From Hymenobacter sp. YC55 (GTDB lineage: Bacteria; Bacteroidota; Bacteroidia; Cytophagales; Hymenobacteraceae): 64,000 bases of DNA. The notes under the pieces are model-generated. The model worked only from the letters and a program-made list of their open reading frames with translations, was not told the origin of the DNA and ran no database searches. Both the position numbers and the translations under genes were made by a program. Shown one piece after another: positions 26,143 through 34,761 of this stretch. Within the stretch, counting starts at the first letter, position 1, and each line of letters starts with the position of its first letter. The stretch covers positions 2,232,001-2,296,000 of the forward strand of contig NZ_JARNTX010000001.1 in assembly GCF_029433095.1 (NCBI RefSeq). Direction: 5' to 3'.

Positions 26143-26322
26143 ATGCACTACGCTCCTTTTGCTGCAGAACCTGCTCTAGACGCGCCGAATCTAGACATAC
26201 CGCTTTACTTTGAAACCATTGACGGCCTGCCCGTCGCTCACGAAGAAGCTGAAGCCGCCTTGCGTAGTGGGCAGGCTGTGCTGGTAGGCACTTTGCTAGT
26301 GGGCGTATTTACGTCGTTTTAA
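26143..26322 (+). CDS. Possible small protein of 59 residues
   Basis: An ORF of 59 codons plus stop: MHYAPFAAEPALDAPNLDIP, then LYFETIDGLPVAHEEAEAAL, then a hydrophobic end VLVGTLLVGVFTSF. Its GC-rich codon use contrasts with the AT-rich DNA on both sides, which suggests selection for coding. A promoter-like TTTCTTTG lies five bases before the ATG, but it is a one-mismatch -7 box and would give a leaderless message. No family is recognised. The two-component genes that follow are on the other strand. Confidence 0.45.
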   Translation: MHYAPFAAEPALDAPNLDIPLYFETIDGLPVAHEEAEAALRSGQAVLVGTLLVGVFTSF

Positions 26323-26424
26323 AACGGCGCAAGTCTGTAATTAGGCTTACTAATTCTATAGAAAGGTAGCTTTAGCATATGGCTTACCTACTACAGTAAT
26401 TGTTGCATTAGAAAGCACCTGAGG

Positions 26425-26820
26425 TTAATTCCGGTTTTCGGCTACCTGCGCGTGGATGGTTTGAATTTGCAAATCGTCCAGAGGCTTATGGATCAAGCCA
26501 GCTACTAGCGGAAACTCGTGCACCCGATCGGTGTCGGAAGGAGAAAGCGAGGAAGTAAGAACGTAGATAAAGCAACGGCCTACCAATTGTGCTTCGTATG
26601 GCCGTAGGGCCATCAGAAAATCCCACCCGCTAATAACCGGCATATTGAGGTCCAACAAAATTACGTCGGGCACCTCGTTTGGAATGCTTTGCTGAACGTG
26701 GCGTAAAGCCTCCTCAGGCGATTGAAACGAACATAAACCTTCTGACAGGCCCTCTCTCTTCAATATTTTCTCGGTAAGAAACACGCTGATATAATCGTCG
26801 TCTACAAGTACGGTTCGCAT
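26425..26820 (-). CDS. Single-domain response regulator (CheY-like receiver)
   Basis: A 131-residue stand-alone receiver domain with no output domain. The acidic pocket is Asp7-Asp8-Asp9, the phosphoacceptor is Asp57 (LLDLNMPVISGW), Thr/Ser switch residues are near 89-91 (VLTSSLSP) and the conserved Lys is Lys112 in HKPLDD. It begins 8 bases after the stop of the histidine kinase gene, so the two form an operon and a likely phosphorelay pair. Such short receivers paired with PAS kinases are common in Bacteroidota and often act on other proteins rather than DNA. The output partner is unknown. Confidence 0.93.
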   Translation of the reverse strand: MRTVLVDDDYISVFLTEKILKREGLSEGLCSFQSPEEALRHVQQSIPNEVPDVILLDLNMPVISGWDFLMALRPYEAQLVGRCFIYVLTSSLSPSDTDRVHEFPLVAGLIHKPLDDLQIQTIHAQVAENRN

Positions 26821-26828
26821 ATATTCTT

Positions 26829-28268
26829 TTAATGTAGGAGCAATTGAAATTCGGTTCCGGCATCTGGCGTACTGTGCACTTCAATGCGGCCGCCCATCAC
26901 TTCGACGTGCGCATTGACCAAATACAAGCCTAGGCCGCGGCCAGCGGGTACCGAATGAAACCGTTTGTAGAGTTTGAACACGTCTTCACCCGCCTTTTCT
27001 CGATCAAAACCCGAGCCATTATCTACTATGTTGAGGCGCACCTCCCCATTTAGATCCAGATTTCCGGTTATAGTTACCCGAAGTGGGCGCTCCTCCGCCC
27101 GGTATTTGATTGAATTGGAGAGCAAGTTAAAAAAGATACTGAACAGGTAGGCACGTTTGCCGTGTACGTGCAAATCTTTGGGCACAGCCAGTACAATTTC
27201 GCCGCCACATTGCTGGAGTGGCTCCTGCAGGCTGTCTACTACCTGCCGCAACACATCAAGCAGCAACACCGGTTCCGCGGCTTCGGCTACGTCCTGCTTG
27301 TCTCGAACAGCCAGTATGGTGTTCAGGTCTTGCAATATAGAGTCGAGTTGCTCGAGACTTGTATGCAAGTGGTTTAAGAGCGGGGCTTGCTCGAGGTCGT
27401 CGGTTTGCAGGAGTTGAGTCAGGCCTAAGGCATTAGCCAAAGGCGCCCGCAAGTTATGCGACACGATGTAGGTGAACTGCTGCAAATCCTGGTTGTGGCG
27501 GTACAGGTCCGCTGTTAGCCTTTCCTGCTTGGCCTCCGCATCCTTACGATACGTTATGTCAGAGAAATACACCGACAACCCCTCTTCTGACGGATAACAT
27601 TTGGCTTCGAGCCATAGCCCACCCGTAGTGTAGTACGCCTCGAAACGAACGGTCTGGCCCGTAGCCATTGCTTCGTGGTATTCCTGATAAAAAACGCTGC
27701 CTACTTCGGCGGGAAACATTTGCCAGAAGTTTCGGCCAACCGCGAGCTGGCTTTCCACCTTCAAAAGTTGCTGCGCTTCCTGGTTGAGGAAAGTTATATT
27801 CCATTCCCGATCCAGCAGAATGAGTGCATCCGTAATACTTTCAAAAAGAGTGTTGAGCCTGCGAGCTTGCTGCTCGATCAGCTGATTGGAGGCAGTCAGC
27901 TCCGTTATATCACGGCCAACCATGTGCACGCCTACCACTGCATTATCGACGAGTAGTGGCACCTTGGTGATGCTAAGCACTTTCGGCTCGGCTCCCTTGA
28001 ATTGCACAGCTACGGTAAACTGAACGGGTATTCCCTGAAAGGCTTCGTTTAGCCTTTGCCTAAAAAATGAAACAAGATTCTCTGGCAGGAAATCATCAAG
28101 CGGATGCCCTAATACCTCGGCCTTCTCAAGGTGTAACAAAGTAAGAAAAGGCGCATTTGCATCAAGAATGATGCTGTCTTCATCTTGAAAAAGCAATAGG
28201 TCTGAGTTATTCTCAAACAAAGATCGAAAGCGTTGCTCGCTATCAACGAATTGCTCACTCGCACTCAT
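26829..28268 (-). CDS. PAS-domain sensor histidine kinase
   Basis: A soluble sensor kinase of 479 residues with start at 28268 (MSASEQFVDSEQRFRSLFENN). The ORF continues 14 codons upstream, but those residues have no domain sense. Two PAS domains are seen at about residues 12-125 and 138-245, both of the type that binds small ligands or cofactors. The phosphoacceptor His is in YIVSHNLRAPLANALGL (about residue 271). The ATP-binding domain has the N box (LLSNSIKY), G1 (VDNGSGFD) and G2 (GRGLGLYLV). No membrane segments are seen, so the signal is cytoplasmic. It is followed by its receiver protein after 8 bases. Confidence 0.93.
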   Translation of the reverse strand: MSASEQFVDSEQRFRSLFENNSDLLLFQDEDSIILDANAPFLTLLHLEKAEVLGHPLDDFLPENLVSFFRQRLNEAFQGIPVQFTVAVQFKGAEPKVLSITKVPLLVDNAVVGVHMVGRDITELTASNQLIEQQARRLNTLFESITDALILLDREWNITFLNQEAQQLLKVESQLAVGRNFWQMFPAEVGSVFYQEYHEAMATGQTVRFEAYYTTGGLWLEAKCYPSEEGLSVYFSDITYRKDAEAKQERLTADLYRHNQDLQQFTYIVSHNLRAPLANALGLTQLLQTDDLEQAPLLNHLHTSLEQLDSILQDLNTILAVRDKQDVAEAAEPVLLLDVLRQVVDSLQEPLQQCGGEIVLAVPKDLHVHGKRAYLFSIFFNLLSNSIKYRAEERPLRVTITGNLDLNGEVRLNIVDNGSGFDREKAGEDVFKLYKRFHSVPAGRGLGLYLVNAHVEVMGGRIEVHSTPDAGTEFQLLLH

Positions 28269-28538
28269 GTAGGTGGTACTTATGTATAGAGAAACCGCAT
28301 TCCGCCACACCAGAGCGAGGTGTGGAAATCGACTTTCGTTGTTCTATTTTGTAGTACGCCAGCTTGTAGATCGGCGTTACACGCTAAATACAGGGTATTT
28401 CATTGAAGTTTAACAACGGGCATTTAATATGATTTGGATTATTAGCCCAACTATTTTAGGAGCAAGCCGGCCAGTAATTACCACGTGCGGCCGAAACAGG
28501 CAACAGTACTCTTTTATATCCAAGTAGTTAGCCACAAA
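28269..28538. other. Upstream region of the histidine kinase, no gene seen
   Basis: About 270 bases of AT-rich DNA before the lipoprotein terminator. It should contain the promoter of the kinase operon on the minus strand, but no exact consensus box was found. Confidence 0.45.
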
Positions 28539-28570
28539 AAAGCCGGCCCTTGCATGCAAGGGCCGGCTTT
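28535..28570 (-). terminator. Palindromic terminator after the lipoprotein gene
   Basis: A perfect 32-base palindrome (28539-28570) that begins AAAGCCGGCCCTTGCA, followed on the minus strand by further T bases. It lies 21 bases beyond the stop codon of the lipoprotein gene. Confidence 0.85.
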
Positions 28571-28591
28571 ACACTTAACTGACTACATCAA

Positions 28592-29476
28592 TTAGTCGGC
28601 TTTCTTTTCGTCTTTGCCGTCGAATACACCTTTCACGGCGCCGCCTACTTTTTTACCAACTTTCACGGCGCCTTGTCCTATTTCCTTACCGGCCTCTTTC
28701 ACATCGCTACCGGTGTTTTTGGCAGAGCGTTCTACTTGCACGCCTTTGCCTTTGGCTTGGGCCTCGGCCTTGTCGCCGGTTACAATATCAGCACCTTGCG
28801 ACACGCGAGACTCGGTTTTATCGAAAGATTTAAAGGCAGCGTATTTCAGTTTCTCTTTGGCAATTTCTGTTTTGTCTTTGCCGCTTACATCGCCTTTGAT
28901 TTGATCATACTTCTGATCCAGGGCCCGCCATTCGGCGTTGATGACGCGCCAGTCGCCAATCTCATACTTGTCTTCATTGGCTTTCACCCGCTGCACAAAT
29001 GCCTCGTAAGTAGCGCGGGCATTGGCGGCCGTCATAGCAGCAGCGGGGCTAGTGGCTTTGTAGAGCTTAGCGGGAGCTTCCCCGGCGGGAGCGGGTGCAG
29101 GCGTGGCTACAGTGGTAGCTACTGGGGCTATAGCGCCAGTGGTATCGGTGCTGGCCGTGGCGGTGCTGGTAGCAGTCGTGCTTTGGGCAGCCATGTAACG
29201 CTGTTGCAGCCGCCGTATTTCAGCTTGCTGAGCCGTATCGTATTCCGCCGAATAACGCTGTGTTGCAGCCAGACGGGCGGCAAAAGTATCAGCCACCGTA
29301 GTGGAGGGCGTGGTCTCGGCTTCGGTTACGTAGGTCTGCAAGTTGTCGTAGGCTCGCTGGCCTTCTTGCGAAACCTCTTTTTTATCATTCGAAGAACAGC
29401 TGGATAAAGCCAGGGTGCTGCCACCGGCTAATAAGGAGGTGGCTAGCAATAAGGTGTTGAAGCGAAGTTGGAACAT
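28592..29476 (-). CDS. Uncharacterised lipoprotein of 294 residues
   Basis: A predicted lipoprotein: the start at 29476 gives MFQLRFNTLLLATSLLAGGS and the lipobox region LALSSCSSNDKKE. The next part has Thr/Ala-rich low complexity (STTATSTATASTDTT), likely a flexible linker. The middle is charged and helical with no known fold (TYEAFVQRVKANEDKYEIGDW, WRALDQKYDQIKG). The end is a Gly/Lys/Val-rich amphipathic tail (GKEIGQGAVKVGKKVGGAVKG), which resembles glycine-zipper or LEA-like helices. The ATG at 29551 would hide the signal. Function is unknown; a role in envelope stability is only a guess. Terminated by a strong palindrome. Confidence 0.8.
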   Translation of the reverse strand: MFQLRFNTLLLATSLLAGGSTLALSSCSSNDKKEVSQEGQRAYDNLQTYVTEAETTPSTTVADTFAARLAATQRYSAEYDTAQQAEIRRLQQRYMAAQSTTATSTATASTDTTGAIAPVATTVATPAPAPAGEAPAKLYKATSPAAAMTAANARATYEAFVQRVKANEDKYEIGDWRVINAEWRALDQKYDQIKGDVSGKDKTEIAKEKLKYAAFKSFDKTESRVSQGADIVTGDKAEAQAKGKGVQVERSAKNTGSDVKEAGKEIGQGAVKVGKKVGGAVKGVFDGKDEKKAD

Positions 29477-30075
29477 GACCTTGAAAAATAACACAAGTGA
29501 GAACTGGACAGCGTTGACTGTCTGGCTTTTAAACGAGGCAATGCGTCCCAAGGTTGGAAAACAAGTGCGACAATAGCCCTACGCGCCCCTAGGTTAAATG
29601 TTGATTTTTAATGCGATTGTCCAAATTTCAACCACATCCTTTAGTGAATTCATCCGCTGAGCAAGCGTATGCTTGTCAATGATAGACAGCGTCTTACAAA
29701 CACCCCGAGTTTCCACGGTTTATGGAGCAAAACACAGCAGAACCCACAAAAGCCTAGTTACCTGAATCGAGAGTTTCCGAGCGTAATACAGAATAGGCAC
29801 TAGCAGTGTGATGGGGTTGCTAGCACATGTACTGATGCTTTTGCAACGTGCTTAGAAGGGCTGTAAAAACTTGCTCCGCTTCGTTGGCTGCCTATATTTG
29901 CCAACCCACAGCCATGTTGTGGGGCGGTGCTGAAGCCGATATTGTCTTTGTTTTGCTTAGTATGCTGCTCGAAAAGTTAGTTGGAAACTGCCCCTGTTGT
30001 TGTTGCCCCGCAACTATCTGACCCGGCATTAGAGAGGCCTCAGCCGCTCTGTCTCCACTTCTTTCGCTACTTCGC
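29477..30075. promoter_or_regulatory. Upstream region of the APC permease, with a consensus promoter
   Basis: 599 bases between divergent genes. On the plus strand TTG (29871-29873) and TATATTTG (29893-29900), with 19 bases between them, form an exact Bacteroidota promoter; transcription should begin near 29907. It is followed at 29914 by a short Cys-rich ORF. The first 390 bases show no gene. Confidence 0.65.
29914..30021 (+). CDS. Possible Cys-rich leader peptide (35 residues)
   Basis: ATG at 29914, only some 7 bases after the predicted transcription start, then 35 codons to TGA at 30019-30021. The product has MLWGGAEADIVFVLLSMLLE and ends KLVGNCPCCCCPATI, with five Cys codons (TGC, TGT, TGT, TGT, TGC) inside six. 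It lies 54 bases before the start of the amino-acid permease. The location and Cys run resemble leader peptides of attenuators that sense an amino acid; a Cys-Pro cluster is rare by chance. No terminator hairpin is seen between the leader and permease. It is a hypothesis, not an established gene. Confidence 0.4.
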   Translation: MLWGGAEADIVFVLLSMLLEKLVGNCPCCCCPATI

Positions 30076-31383
30076 ATGATTCCTTCCTCGGCTGCTCCAC
30101 AGCCTGATTTGGTACGCGGCATCCGCCGCTGGGACTTTGTGGCCCTTATTGTCAACATCACCATCGGCGCTGGTATTTTGGGTTTGCCCGCCAAGATTTA
30201 CGCCTTAGTCGGCGCTTATAGTCTGGTTGCCTACGCGGTTAGCGCGGGGGTAGTCACGCTTATTATTCTGTGCTTCGCAGAAGTCAGCAGCCGGTTTAGC
30301 GGGGCGGGTGGGCCTTACTTATACGCCCGCGAGGCTTTCGGACCGCTGGTGGGGTTCGAAGTAGGCTGGCTGCTATGGATTTCGCGCCTAGCCAGCTTTG
30401 CGGCGCTTTGCAACCTATTCGTTGATTACGCCGCCTACTTCTGGCCGACGGTAGGCACAGGTACGGGGCGCGCTGTTCTGATGGCCGCTCTCATTGCCGG
30501 TCTTACTTTGCTCAACCTAGTGGGAGTGCGCACGGCTTCCCTGGTCAACAACCTGTTTACGGTGAGCAAGCTGCTGGTGCTGGTATTGTTTACGGCTGTG
30601 GGCTTGTTTTTCGTGGATTGGCAGGCGTTTTCGTTTGCCGTTGCGCCCACGTACACCAATTTTTCTGGTGCCGTGCTGCTGCTCATCTTCACTTTTTCCG
30701 GGTTCGATGTGGCGGCTATTCCGGCCGGCGAGATTCAGCAGCCGCAGCGCAACGTGCCCTTTGCACTCTTTACGGCCATTGCCACGGTAGCCGTTTTGTT
30801 CTTGCTCGTGCAGGTGGTGTGCATTGGCACGCTGCCCGATTTGGCTACTGCCGAGCGGCCACTGGCCAGCGCCACCCAACGCTTTTTAGGTCCGGCTGGC
30901 GCAGCATTCGTGGCCGGCGCCGCTATGGTCACGGCTCTCGGCACCCTCAATGCTCTCATGCTGACGGGGCCACGCTTGCTGTTTGCCTTGGCCGAGCAGG
31001 GCCAGATTCCGGCGTTTTTCAAGGCTACGCACCCCCGGTTCCGCACGCCTCACGTGGCTCTGCTCGTGTCGGCGGTGCTGAAGCTGGTGCTGGCAGTGTC
31101 GGGCACCTTCATTTACGCTCTCACGCTTAGCACCATTATCCGGCTTACGTATTTCGCGCTTACCTGCGCCGCCCTCCCGGTGCTGCGCCGCCGCTACCCC
31201 GAACGGCCAGCACCCTTTCGGGTTTGGGGTGGAGCGGTGGTGGCTGCTTTGTGCGTAGCGCTATGCCTATGGCTGCTCTCTAGCAGCAAAGGCAATGAAG
31301 CCCGTGACGTGGCTCTGTTCGCCGCCGCGGGGCTGGTGCTTTATTTTGTCTCGAACCGCTGGCCAGCAACTCAGTTGAAATAA
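30076..31383 (+). CDS. APC-superfamily amino acid permease
   Basis: An inner-membrane amino acid/polyamine transporter of 435 residues with about twelve hydrophobic helices. The first helix carries the APC signature (WDFVALIVNITIGAGILGLPAKI), with the unwound GAG motif that binds the substrate's alpha-amino group; FTFSGFDVAAIPAGEIQQPQRNVPFA is the typical helix 6 motif. Substrate cannot be read from sequence. A consensus promoter and a possible Cys-rich leader lie upstream, and a sulfonate monooxygenase-like gene follows 91 bases downstream on the same strand, which together could suggest a sulfur-containing amino acid; this is inference. Confidence 0.9.
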   Translation: MIPSSAAPQPDLVRGIRRWDFVALIVNITIGAGILGLPAKIYALVGAYSLVAYAVSAGVVTLIILCFAEVSSRFSGAGGPYLYAREAFGPLVGFEVGWLLWISRLASFAALCNLFVDYAAYFWPTVGTGTGRAVLMAALIAGLTLLNLVGVRTASLVNNLFTVSKLLVLVLFTAVGLFFVDWQAFSFAVAPTYTNFSGAVLLLIFTFSGFDVAAIPAGEIQQPQRNVPFALFTAIATVAVLFLLVQVVCIGTLPDLATAERPLASATQRFLGPAGAAFVAGAAMVTALGTLNALMLTGPRLLFALAEQGQIPAFFKATHPRFRTPHVALLVSAVLKLVLAVSGTFIYALTLSTIIRLTYFALTCAALPVLRRRYPERPAPFRVWGGAVVAALCVALCLWLLSSSKGNEARDVALFAAAGLVLYFVSNRWPATQLK

Positions 31384-31474
31384 CTGTGTTTCAGTAATGC
31401 TCTTGCAAAGCTTCACTCCTACCTTATTCAACCCAGCGCTGCTTAATTCTTGGTTTCCGGTCTACTCCTAGTTC

Positions 31475-32644
31475 ATGTCTCTTTCCACCCCCATTACCTC
31501 CGTTGCCATTCGTACGCCCCAGCGCGTGGCCGAAATATCCTGGTTTGATGACCTGTGCGGGGGCGACACGCAGTATCTGAGTGTACTCGACGGCGCCTAC
31601 CGCAGCTCCTGGGCCCATTGCCGCGACATTGTGCTTGCCTCCGAGCAGCTGGGCTACTCCAATATTCTGCTTCCTACGTCTTACACCGTGGGCCAAGATG
31701 TGATGACCTTTGCCGCCGGCATGGCCCCGCAAACCTCGCGCATCAACCTCCTGACTGCCATCCGGACCGGCGAAATTCACCCGCCCATGCTGGCGCGCGC
31801 CCTAGCCTCGCTCGACCACATGCTGGCCGGCCGCCTCACCATCAACATTATCAATTCCGATCTGCCGGGTCTGCGCGAGGTGCCGGAACTGCGCTACCAA
31901 CGCTGCGCCGAAACCATCGAAATTCTACAGCAGGCCTGGACCCAGGAGCGCATCGTGCACAAAGGCGAGCTGTATCAGTTTGATATGCCTGCCGATCCGG
32001 CCAAGCCCTACCAGCAAAATGGCGGCCCCCTGCTCTACTTCGGTGGCACGTCGGAGGGTGCGCGCGCGGTGTGCGCCAAATACTGCGACATGTTTCTGAT
32101 GTGGCCCGAAACCGAGGAAATGCTCTACGAAACCATGCAGGACATGAGTGCCCGCGCCGCCGCTCACGGCCGGGAAATCGACTTTGGACTGCGCATCCAC
32201 GTGATTGTGCGCGAAACCGAGGACGAGGCGCGGGCTTATGCCCGCAAGCTTATGTCGAAGTTTGACCCAGTGAAAGGTGCCGAAATCAAGAGCCGGGCTC
32301 AGGATTCGTGGTCGTTGGGCGTGCACCGCCAAAACCAGCTCCGCGAGTACGCCGACATGGAAGGCTTTGTGGAGCCCCTGCTCTGGACCGACATCGGCAA
32401 GGCCCGCTCTGGAGCCGGCGGGGCGCTAGTCGGTACCCCCGACCAGATAGTAGACAAGATTAACCGCTACATGGACATGGGTTTCCGGGCTTTCATCTTC
32501 TCCGGCTACCCCCTACTCAACGAAGCCGATTATTTCGCCCGCTACGTGCTGCCGCGCCTGCCCAACGTTTCCATGCCGCATGTGCAAGGCCGCATTCCGC
32601 TCGAAACGCCGGTTACGCCCCTCACGACAGCACCACTGCGCTAA
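31475..32644 (+). CDS. LLM-class flavin-dependent monooxygenase, alkanesulfonate monooxygenase-like
   Basis: A bacterial-luciferase-like enzyme of 389 residues that uses reduced FMN. Sequence is closest to the SsuD group, which desulfonates alkanesulfonates to sulfite and aldehyde: [72 protein letters not shown] and [20 protein letters not shown] are typical. It has no signal peptide and should be cytoplasmic. No SsuE reductase or SsuABC transporter is adjacent; reduced flavin must come from elsewhere. It probably shares a transcript with the permease upstream. Substrate could also be another sulfonate or a different compound. Confidence 0.88.
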   Translation: MSLSTPITSVAIRTPQRVAEISWFDDLCGGDTQYLSVLDGAYRSSWAHCRDIVLASEQLGYSNILLPTSYTVGQDVMTFAAGMAPQTSRINLLTAIRTGEIHPPMLARALASLDHMLAGRLTINIINSDLPGLREVPELRYQRCAETIEILQQAWTQERIVHKGELYQFDMPADPAKPYQQNGGPLLYFGGTSEGARAVCAKYCDMFLMWPETEEMLYETMQDMSARAAAHGREIDFGLRIHVIVRETEDEARAYARKLMSKFDPVKGAEIKSRAQDSWSLGVHRQNQLREYADMEGFVEPLLWTDIGKARSGAGGALVGTPDQIVDKINRYMDMGFRAFIFSGYPLLNEADYFARYVLPRLPNVSMPHVQGRIPLETPVTPLTTAPLR

Positions 32645-32820
32645 GGAGTTGGGCAGCATGAAGTAGAGACGCACGCGCTTTTATGAGGTAGTGAAAAGAT
32701 TAGCGGACAGGTTTATAGCATGAAACCTGAAGTTGGGGCTGGCGAAGGGAGTTGCGAGGCAAGCCGGGCGTATGCAACTTAGGGGCTGACTTCGCCGCTC
32801 CCGCTTACTTTTTTCGCTGC

Positions 32821-34743
32821 ATGGACTTCTCTACTTCTCCCATCCCACCCGTTGCGCAAGCGGCCGAACTGCTTGACGGCAGCAGCCTCGACGTAGCAAC
32901 AGAGAAGCTGGCGCAGCTTCGTGCCCTGCTGCCCGATGCCTTCAGCGAAGGCAAACTCGACGTAGACAAACTGCGGCTGGTGCTCGGCGAGGCAGTGCAC
33001 ACCGGGGAAGAGCGGTACGGCCTAAACTGGCCCGGTAAAGCCGAAGCCTACAAGGAAATCCAGAAGCGCACCACCGCCACCCTGGCCCCTGACCGGGCCG
33101 GCAGCGTGGAATTCGACACGTCGGAAAACGTGTTCATCGAAGGCGAAAACCTGGAAGTGCTGCGGGTGCTGCAGAAATCGTATTTCGGGCAGGTGAAAAT
33201 GATTTTCATCGACCCGCCTTACAACACCGGCAACGACTCGTTTGTGTACCCCGACGACTACAGTGAGCGGCAGGCGGCCTACAAAAAGCGGGCGGGCATC
33301 ACCGACAACGCAGGCAACCTCAACAAAAGCGACTTGTGGCGCACCAACACGCGCGAAAACGGCCAGTACCACTCGGTTTGGCTTGGCATGATGATGCCGC
33401 GGCTGTACTTGTCGCGCAATCTACTGCGCGAAGACGGTGTCATTTTCGTTTCCATCGACGACAACGAAGTCACTAACCTTCGTCACTTGCTAGATGAAAT
33501 TTACGGGGAGGAAAATTTTGTAGCCAGCATCATCTGGCAGAAGAAATACAGCCCCCAAAACGACGCAAAGTGGTTTTCGGCCATGCACGACTACGTGCTG
33601 GTGTATGCTAAAAACAAAGAACTGTGGCGCCCTTATCTGCTGGAACGCACCGAGGAGATGAACGCCCGCTACACCAACCCCGACAACGACCCACGCGGCC
33701 CCTGGAAGTCGGGCGACTTTCTGGTGAAAACCTACTCGGCCGACTACGACTACCCTATCACCACGCCCTCGGGCCGGGTAGTGAGTCCGCCGAGCGGCAG
33801 TTGCTGGCGCACCTCCCGTACCAACTTCCAAAAGCTAGTCGACGACAACCGAATTTCTTTCGGCAAAGACGGCAGCAACATCCCTTCCGTCAAACGCTTC
33901 TTAAGTGAAGTGAAGCAGGGCGTTACGCCTTCTACGCTCTGGTTGCGGACGGAAGTAGGCGACAACCAGGAAGCCACCAAAGAAGTGCGCGACCTATTCA
34001 ATGGCCTGCCCTTCGACACGCCCAAGCCCACCCGCCTGCTAAAGCGCATGCTCGACCTAGGCACCCGCCCCGACGAGCAGCACCTAGTCCTCGACTTTTT
34101 TGCGGGCAGCGCCACTACCGCGCACGCCGTTATGGCTAAAAATCTGGAAGATGGCGGCAACCGCAAATTCATCTGCATTCAGCTACCCGAAGCCGTGGAT
34201 GAAATCAGTGGCGCGGCCAAGCTCGGCTACACCAATATTGCGGACGTAAGCAAAGCGCGCATCCAAAAAGCCGCCGCCGCTTTGCAAAGCGCCGCGGCGA
34301 AGTCGGTATTGCATCCGGCGGGTGCCGGGAAAGGCCTGGGGTTCCGCTCGTATCGGTTGGTTGACACAAATTTTAAAGTTTGGCAGCCGCGTTACGAAAG
34401 CAAGGAGGCCCTACTCAAGCAGCTAGAGCTATTTACCGACTCTCTGCAACACGAGCACCCCGATGAAGAAGCGCTGCTAACTGAGCTTTACTTGAAAGCT
34501 GGCAAGCCGCTCACTAGCAAGCCCAGCATCATTCATTCCCGGCCAAACGTTTATCAACTAGACGCTAGCTTGTGTTTGGCCTTTGGGCCATTGACCTCCG
34601 AAGCACTTGAACTGCTTACCAAAGCGAAGCCCAAAGAACTACTGGTGCTAAGCCGCGACTACAACACCCCTTCCGGCGATGCTGCCCTCAGCAATATCCG
34701 CCTTGACTTGCGCGAAGCGGGAATTGCCTTGTCTATTCTGTAG
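32821..34743 (+). CDS. Type III restriction-modification methyltransferase (Mod)
   Basis: The DNA adenine methyltransferase and recognition subunit of a type III system. The start at 32821 (MDFSTSPIPPVAQAAELLDG) is chosen because the 23 codons before it read like untranslated leader. The 640-residue product has the catalytic DPPY at residues 131-134, preceded by the SENVFIEGENLEVLRVLQKSYFGQV region, and the SAM-binding motif LDFFAGSATTAHAVM in the C-terminal half; this order (catalytic motif before SAM motif) is the beta class, as in Mod proteins. The central variable part would hold the target-recognition domain. No simple repeats that would allow phase variation were seen. It is followed by the intercalated gene after 18 bases. 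Confidence 0.95.
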   Translation: MDFSTSPIPPVAQAAELLDGSSLDVATEKLAQLRALLPDAFSEGKLDVDKLRLVLGEAVHTGEERYGLNWPGKAEAYKEIQKRTTATLAPDRAGSVEFDTSENVFIEGENLEVLRVLQKSYFGQVKMIFIDPPYNTGNDSFVYPDDYSERQAAYKKRAGITDNAGNLNKSDLWRTNTRENGQYHSVWLGMMMPRLYLSRNLLREDGVIFVSIDDNEVTNLRHLLDEIYGEENFVASIIWQKKYSPQNDAKWFSAMHDYVLVYAKNKELWRPYLLERTEEMNARYTNPDNDPRGPWKSGDFLVKTYSADYDYPITTPSGRVVSPPSGSCWRTSRTNFQKLVDDNRISFGKDGSNIPSVKRFLSEVKQGVTPSTLWLRTEVGDNQEATKEVRDLFNGLPFDTPKPTRLLKRMLDLGTRPDEQHLVLDFFAGSATTAHAVMAKNLEDGGNRKFICIQLPEAVDEISGAAKLGYTNIADVSKARIQKAAAALQSAAAKSVLHPAGAGKGLGFRSYRLVDTNFKVWQPRYESKEALLKQLELFTDSLQHEHPDEEALLTELYLKAGKPLTSKPSIIHSRPNVYQLDASLCLAFGPLTSEALELLTKAKPKELLVLSRDYNTPSGDAALSNIRLDLREAGIALSIL

Positions 34744-34761
34744 CTTTTCTGCTTTCGCGCA

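Noticed and set aside
25916..26179. 87-codon ORF in the AT-rich gap
   Set aside because: Residues are rich in Phe, Leu, Thr and Asn without domain pattern, and the real small ORF at 26143 overlaps it in another frame.
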